Shown piece by piece: positions 62,629-64,000 of a DNA stretch of 64,000 nt. The notes beneath the pieces are model-generated. The model did not search any database. It saw nothing but the letters and a program-made list of their open reading frames with translations, and had not been told where the DNA came from. This DNA comes from Thiorhodovibrio frisius (GTDB lineage Bacteria; Pseudomonadota; Gammaproteobacteria; Chromatiales; Chromatiaceae): the NCBI RefSeq assembly GCF_033954835.1, contig NZ_CP121471.1, positions 4,520,501-4,584,500 of the forward strand, given 5' to 3'. The position numbers were made by a program, and so were the translations under genes. The first letter of the stretch is position 1; each line of letters begins with the position of its first letter.

Positions 62629-63270
62629 TCATCCCCGCCACTGGCGCACCAGGTCGCGCAGCTTCGCCAGTTCTGCAGGCGGAATCAGCCGAATGTTGGC
62701 GCGGCGGGCGCGGGCAATGAGAATCTCGGTCGGCTCGCGGGCGCATAGTAGCCAAGTGCTGCCAAACAGGCCGCGCGCGTCATCACCGAGGCTGTCAAGC
62801 TTGTAGGCGATTTCGTTGTCGTTCTGGCCTGGTTGAAAGCGGGCGGTCTTGCATTCAATGACCAGCAGCTGGTTGAGGTGGCACGCCAGGGCGTCGAATT
62901 CGTTGGTAATCGTCTGCCCGCGGTCCCAGGTGCCCTCGACGCTCATGCGCGCATCAAACACGCCTTCGTCTTTCAACGTGTGATAGGCGTATTCTTCCAG
63001 CCAGCTGCCGCGGATGAATTGCGCGGCATCGAGACTGTTGAAGACAAAAGTGTCGGAATCCCGATGCCAGTCGATCAGCGAGGCATTGGCCAGTTCACGC
63101 AAGGCGCTTTTCCAAATACCGCGCGGCGAGCCCTTGGTGAAGAATTGCTTGGGCGCGACCAGCCGTTCCATTCGGCTGCCAGGGATGGGCTCGAGCGCGC
63201 GGTGGGCGGTGTCGGTATAAAGGATGCGGCTGGCGATCCCCCACAGGGCCTCGAAGAAGGCAAGCGACAT
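62629..63270 (-). CDS. Card1/Can2-like (DUF1887) nuclease, N-terminus apparently lost
   Basis: 213 residues from the first ATG at 63270. Contains a PD-(D/E)XK-type core NEFDALACHLNQLLVIECKT as in Card1/Can2 nucleases of type III CRISPR systems. The same frame extends upstream through SSDIALNVTGGNKLMSLAFF, the conserved CARF-type NxTGGxKLM stretch, but meets TAG at 63334-63336 with no start codon in between. So the protein probably lacks most of its CARF sensor, through frameshift or nonsense, and may be inactive or unregulated. Cyclic-oligoadenylate binding is family knowledge. Confidence 0.72.
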   Translation of the reverse strand: MSLAFFEALWGIASRILYTDTAHRALEPIPGSRMERLVAPKQFFTKGSPRGIWKSALRELANASLIDWHRDSDTFVFNSLDAAQFIRGSWLEEYAYHTLKDEGVFDARMSVEGTWDRGQTITNEFDALACHLNQLLVIECKTARFQPGQNDNEIAYKLDSLGDDARGLFGSTWLLCAREPTEILIARARRANIRLIPPAELAKLRDLVRQWRG

Positions 63271-63704
63271 TAGCTTGTTCCCGCCGGTGACGTTCAGGGC
63301 GATGTCGCTAGATGCTGTCTTGCATGGTTTGCCCTAGGCAAGAGAAGTCGGTTTCATTGGCAGTTTCATTGGCAGTTTCAAGGCGGAACCTGATTTCTCC
63401 GTTCGTTACAAGGAAAAAATCGACTGGTCCAAGCATCCCGCTCTTCACGAATTTGTTGCTGAATGTCCTCGACGGTTCGACCGGTTGGCGGCTATTGTTC
63501 CAACCAAGTGGCGAATTCGGCGAGATTTCTCGGCTTTTGACGCGAAGGAATCGCATCCTTTGATGCGGAAATGGATGCATCCGGGTTTGAGCTGAAGGTC
63601 TTGGCCACATCGTCATCGCGCCGAGCAGCGACATCAAAGCGCTTCTCATCCAGAGTCTGAACCACATCGTACTCGCTAACGCTGGTCGCACGGTTTGCGG
63701 AACA
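63271..63704. other. Region between divergent CARF-type genes; likely remnants
   Basis: A minus-strand frame near 63420-63670 reads NLAEFATWLEQ, TAG, PPTGRTVEDIQQQIREERDA: a frame continuing past a stop, resembling a small antitoxin-like gene with a nonsense codon. Two 12-bp units TTTCATTGGCAG lie at about 63352-63377. No intact gene is supported. Confidence 0.4.
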
Positions 63705-64000
63705 ATGCATCTTTTGATCTCCACCCTGGGCACTTCCTGGTCTATCGTGCCGGAGCTGTTTGCGTTCACTAACCCGCAACAGCTTGACCTCTATGCGCAT
63801 CACGAGAGTTGCGCCCAAATTGCCGCCCAGAGAGCGGAGTACGGGATTGTCGGGGTCAATCGGATTTGGGTTGTAACAACCGAGAAGATGCGCACTGATC
63901 GCCTACGAGAATGGGCGGCGCGCATTGAAATGCCCATCGACATCTGGCACCCGCTTGGAGTGGATGAACTGGCGAGTGTTCGCGAGAACCGCGCGATGGC
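63705..64000 (+). CDS. CARF-domain protein, partial (runs off window)
   Basis: Open from the ATG at 63705 to the window end (98 codons): MHLLISTLGTSWSIVPELFA, then IVGVNRIWVVTTEKMRTDRL. The early LISTLGTS and the alternating beta-strand/helix pattern fit CARF-type CRISPR accessory proteins of the NE0113/ring-nuclease-like group. Divergent from the Card1-like gene. The C-terminal effector or nuclease domain is not in the window, so the activity cannot be named. Confidence 0.65.
   Translation, partial: MHLLISTLGTSWSIVPELFAFTNPQQLDLYAHHESCAQIAAQRAEYGIVGVNRIWVVTTEKMRTDRLREWAARIEMPIDIWHPLGVDELASVRENRAM

Noticed and set aside
63308-63818. Two overlapping minus-strand frames near the right end
   Set aside because: They overlap the CARF gene start and lack family features; one contains an in-frame stop.
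1-64000. tRNA, rRNA or other structured RNA genes
   Set aside because: None was recognised by eye; a covariance-model search would be needed to exclude small RNAs.

Overview
The window is high-GC gammaproteobacterial DNA, most likely from a purple sulfur bacterium (Chromatiaceae or close relative). The best marker is a secreted Gly/Tyr-rich sulfur globule protein (50445-50813). A housekeeping backbone fits this: trmJ-cysE, suhB, korAB, pyrD, a cardiolipin synthase and a dihydroorotase.

Layout. 1-1231: cysE (cut by the window edge) and trmJ. 1232-46334: a large accessory island. 46335-56013: housekeeping genes. 56154-64000: a CRISPR array with 29 repeats, two cas1/cas2 pairs (one cas2 split by an insertion sequence) and two CARF-type accessory genes, the last running off the window. 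In Escherichia coli and many relatives trmJ and suhB are adjacent and divergent. Here they keep that orientation but lie 45 kb apart, so the island looks inserted into this junction.

The island is dominated by ribosomally made, post-translationally modified peptides (RiPPs). I count nine apparently intact precursor genes (Nif11-like or nitrile-hydratase-like leaders, most with a double-Gly end), one precursor with a nonsense codon and one fragment. They sit among four SPASM-type radical SAM maturases, a PoyD/OspD-like radical SAM epimerase, a UPF0489 peptide-arginase homologue and a TylF-like methyltransferase. Only one export system is present: an HlyD-type protein, a C39-peptidase ABC transporter and a second NHLM-type ABC transporter (6574-13144). 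One transporter may therefore serve many precursors. A sub-cluster at 30362-32959 pairs an Arg-rich core peptide with the arginase and epimerase, predicting a peptide with ornithine and D-residues. A separate block (23822-29370) carries two GH3-type acyl-adenylating enzymes, an MFS exporter and a patatin-like lipase, flanked by direct repeats.

Six copies of one invariant 20-bp motif, AAGTCTTGCCGGAATTGCAT, occur in the island. Five lie 123-159 bp upstream of a precursor start, a precursor relic or a secreted subtilase, always in the same orientation relative to that start. Two nearly identical AraC-type regulator genes (15984-17096 and 44981-46117), plus a decayed third copy, lie next to such sites or within the island. 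I infer one shared regulon. Repeated segments (regulator copies, identical SPASM halves of two radical SAM genes, duplicated precursor blocks, a 190-bp repeat around the GH3 block, a 45-bp repeat around an ATPase gene) show the island growing by duplication and recombination.

The right part of the island has signalling genes (HD-GYP, a STAS / substrate-binding protein / PP2C-phosphatase operon) and a calcium-binding S8 protease. The CRISPR locus looks type III-associated from its CARF-type accessories, but no effector genes lie in the window. All functional calls come from reading motifs; no database search was run.
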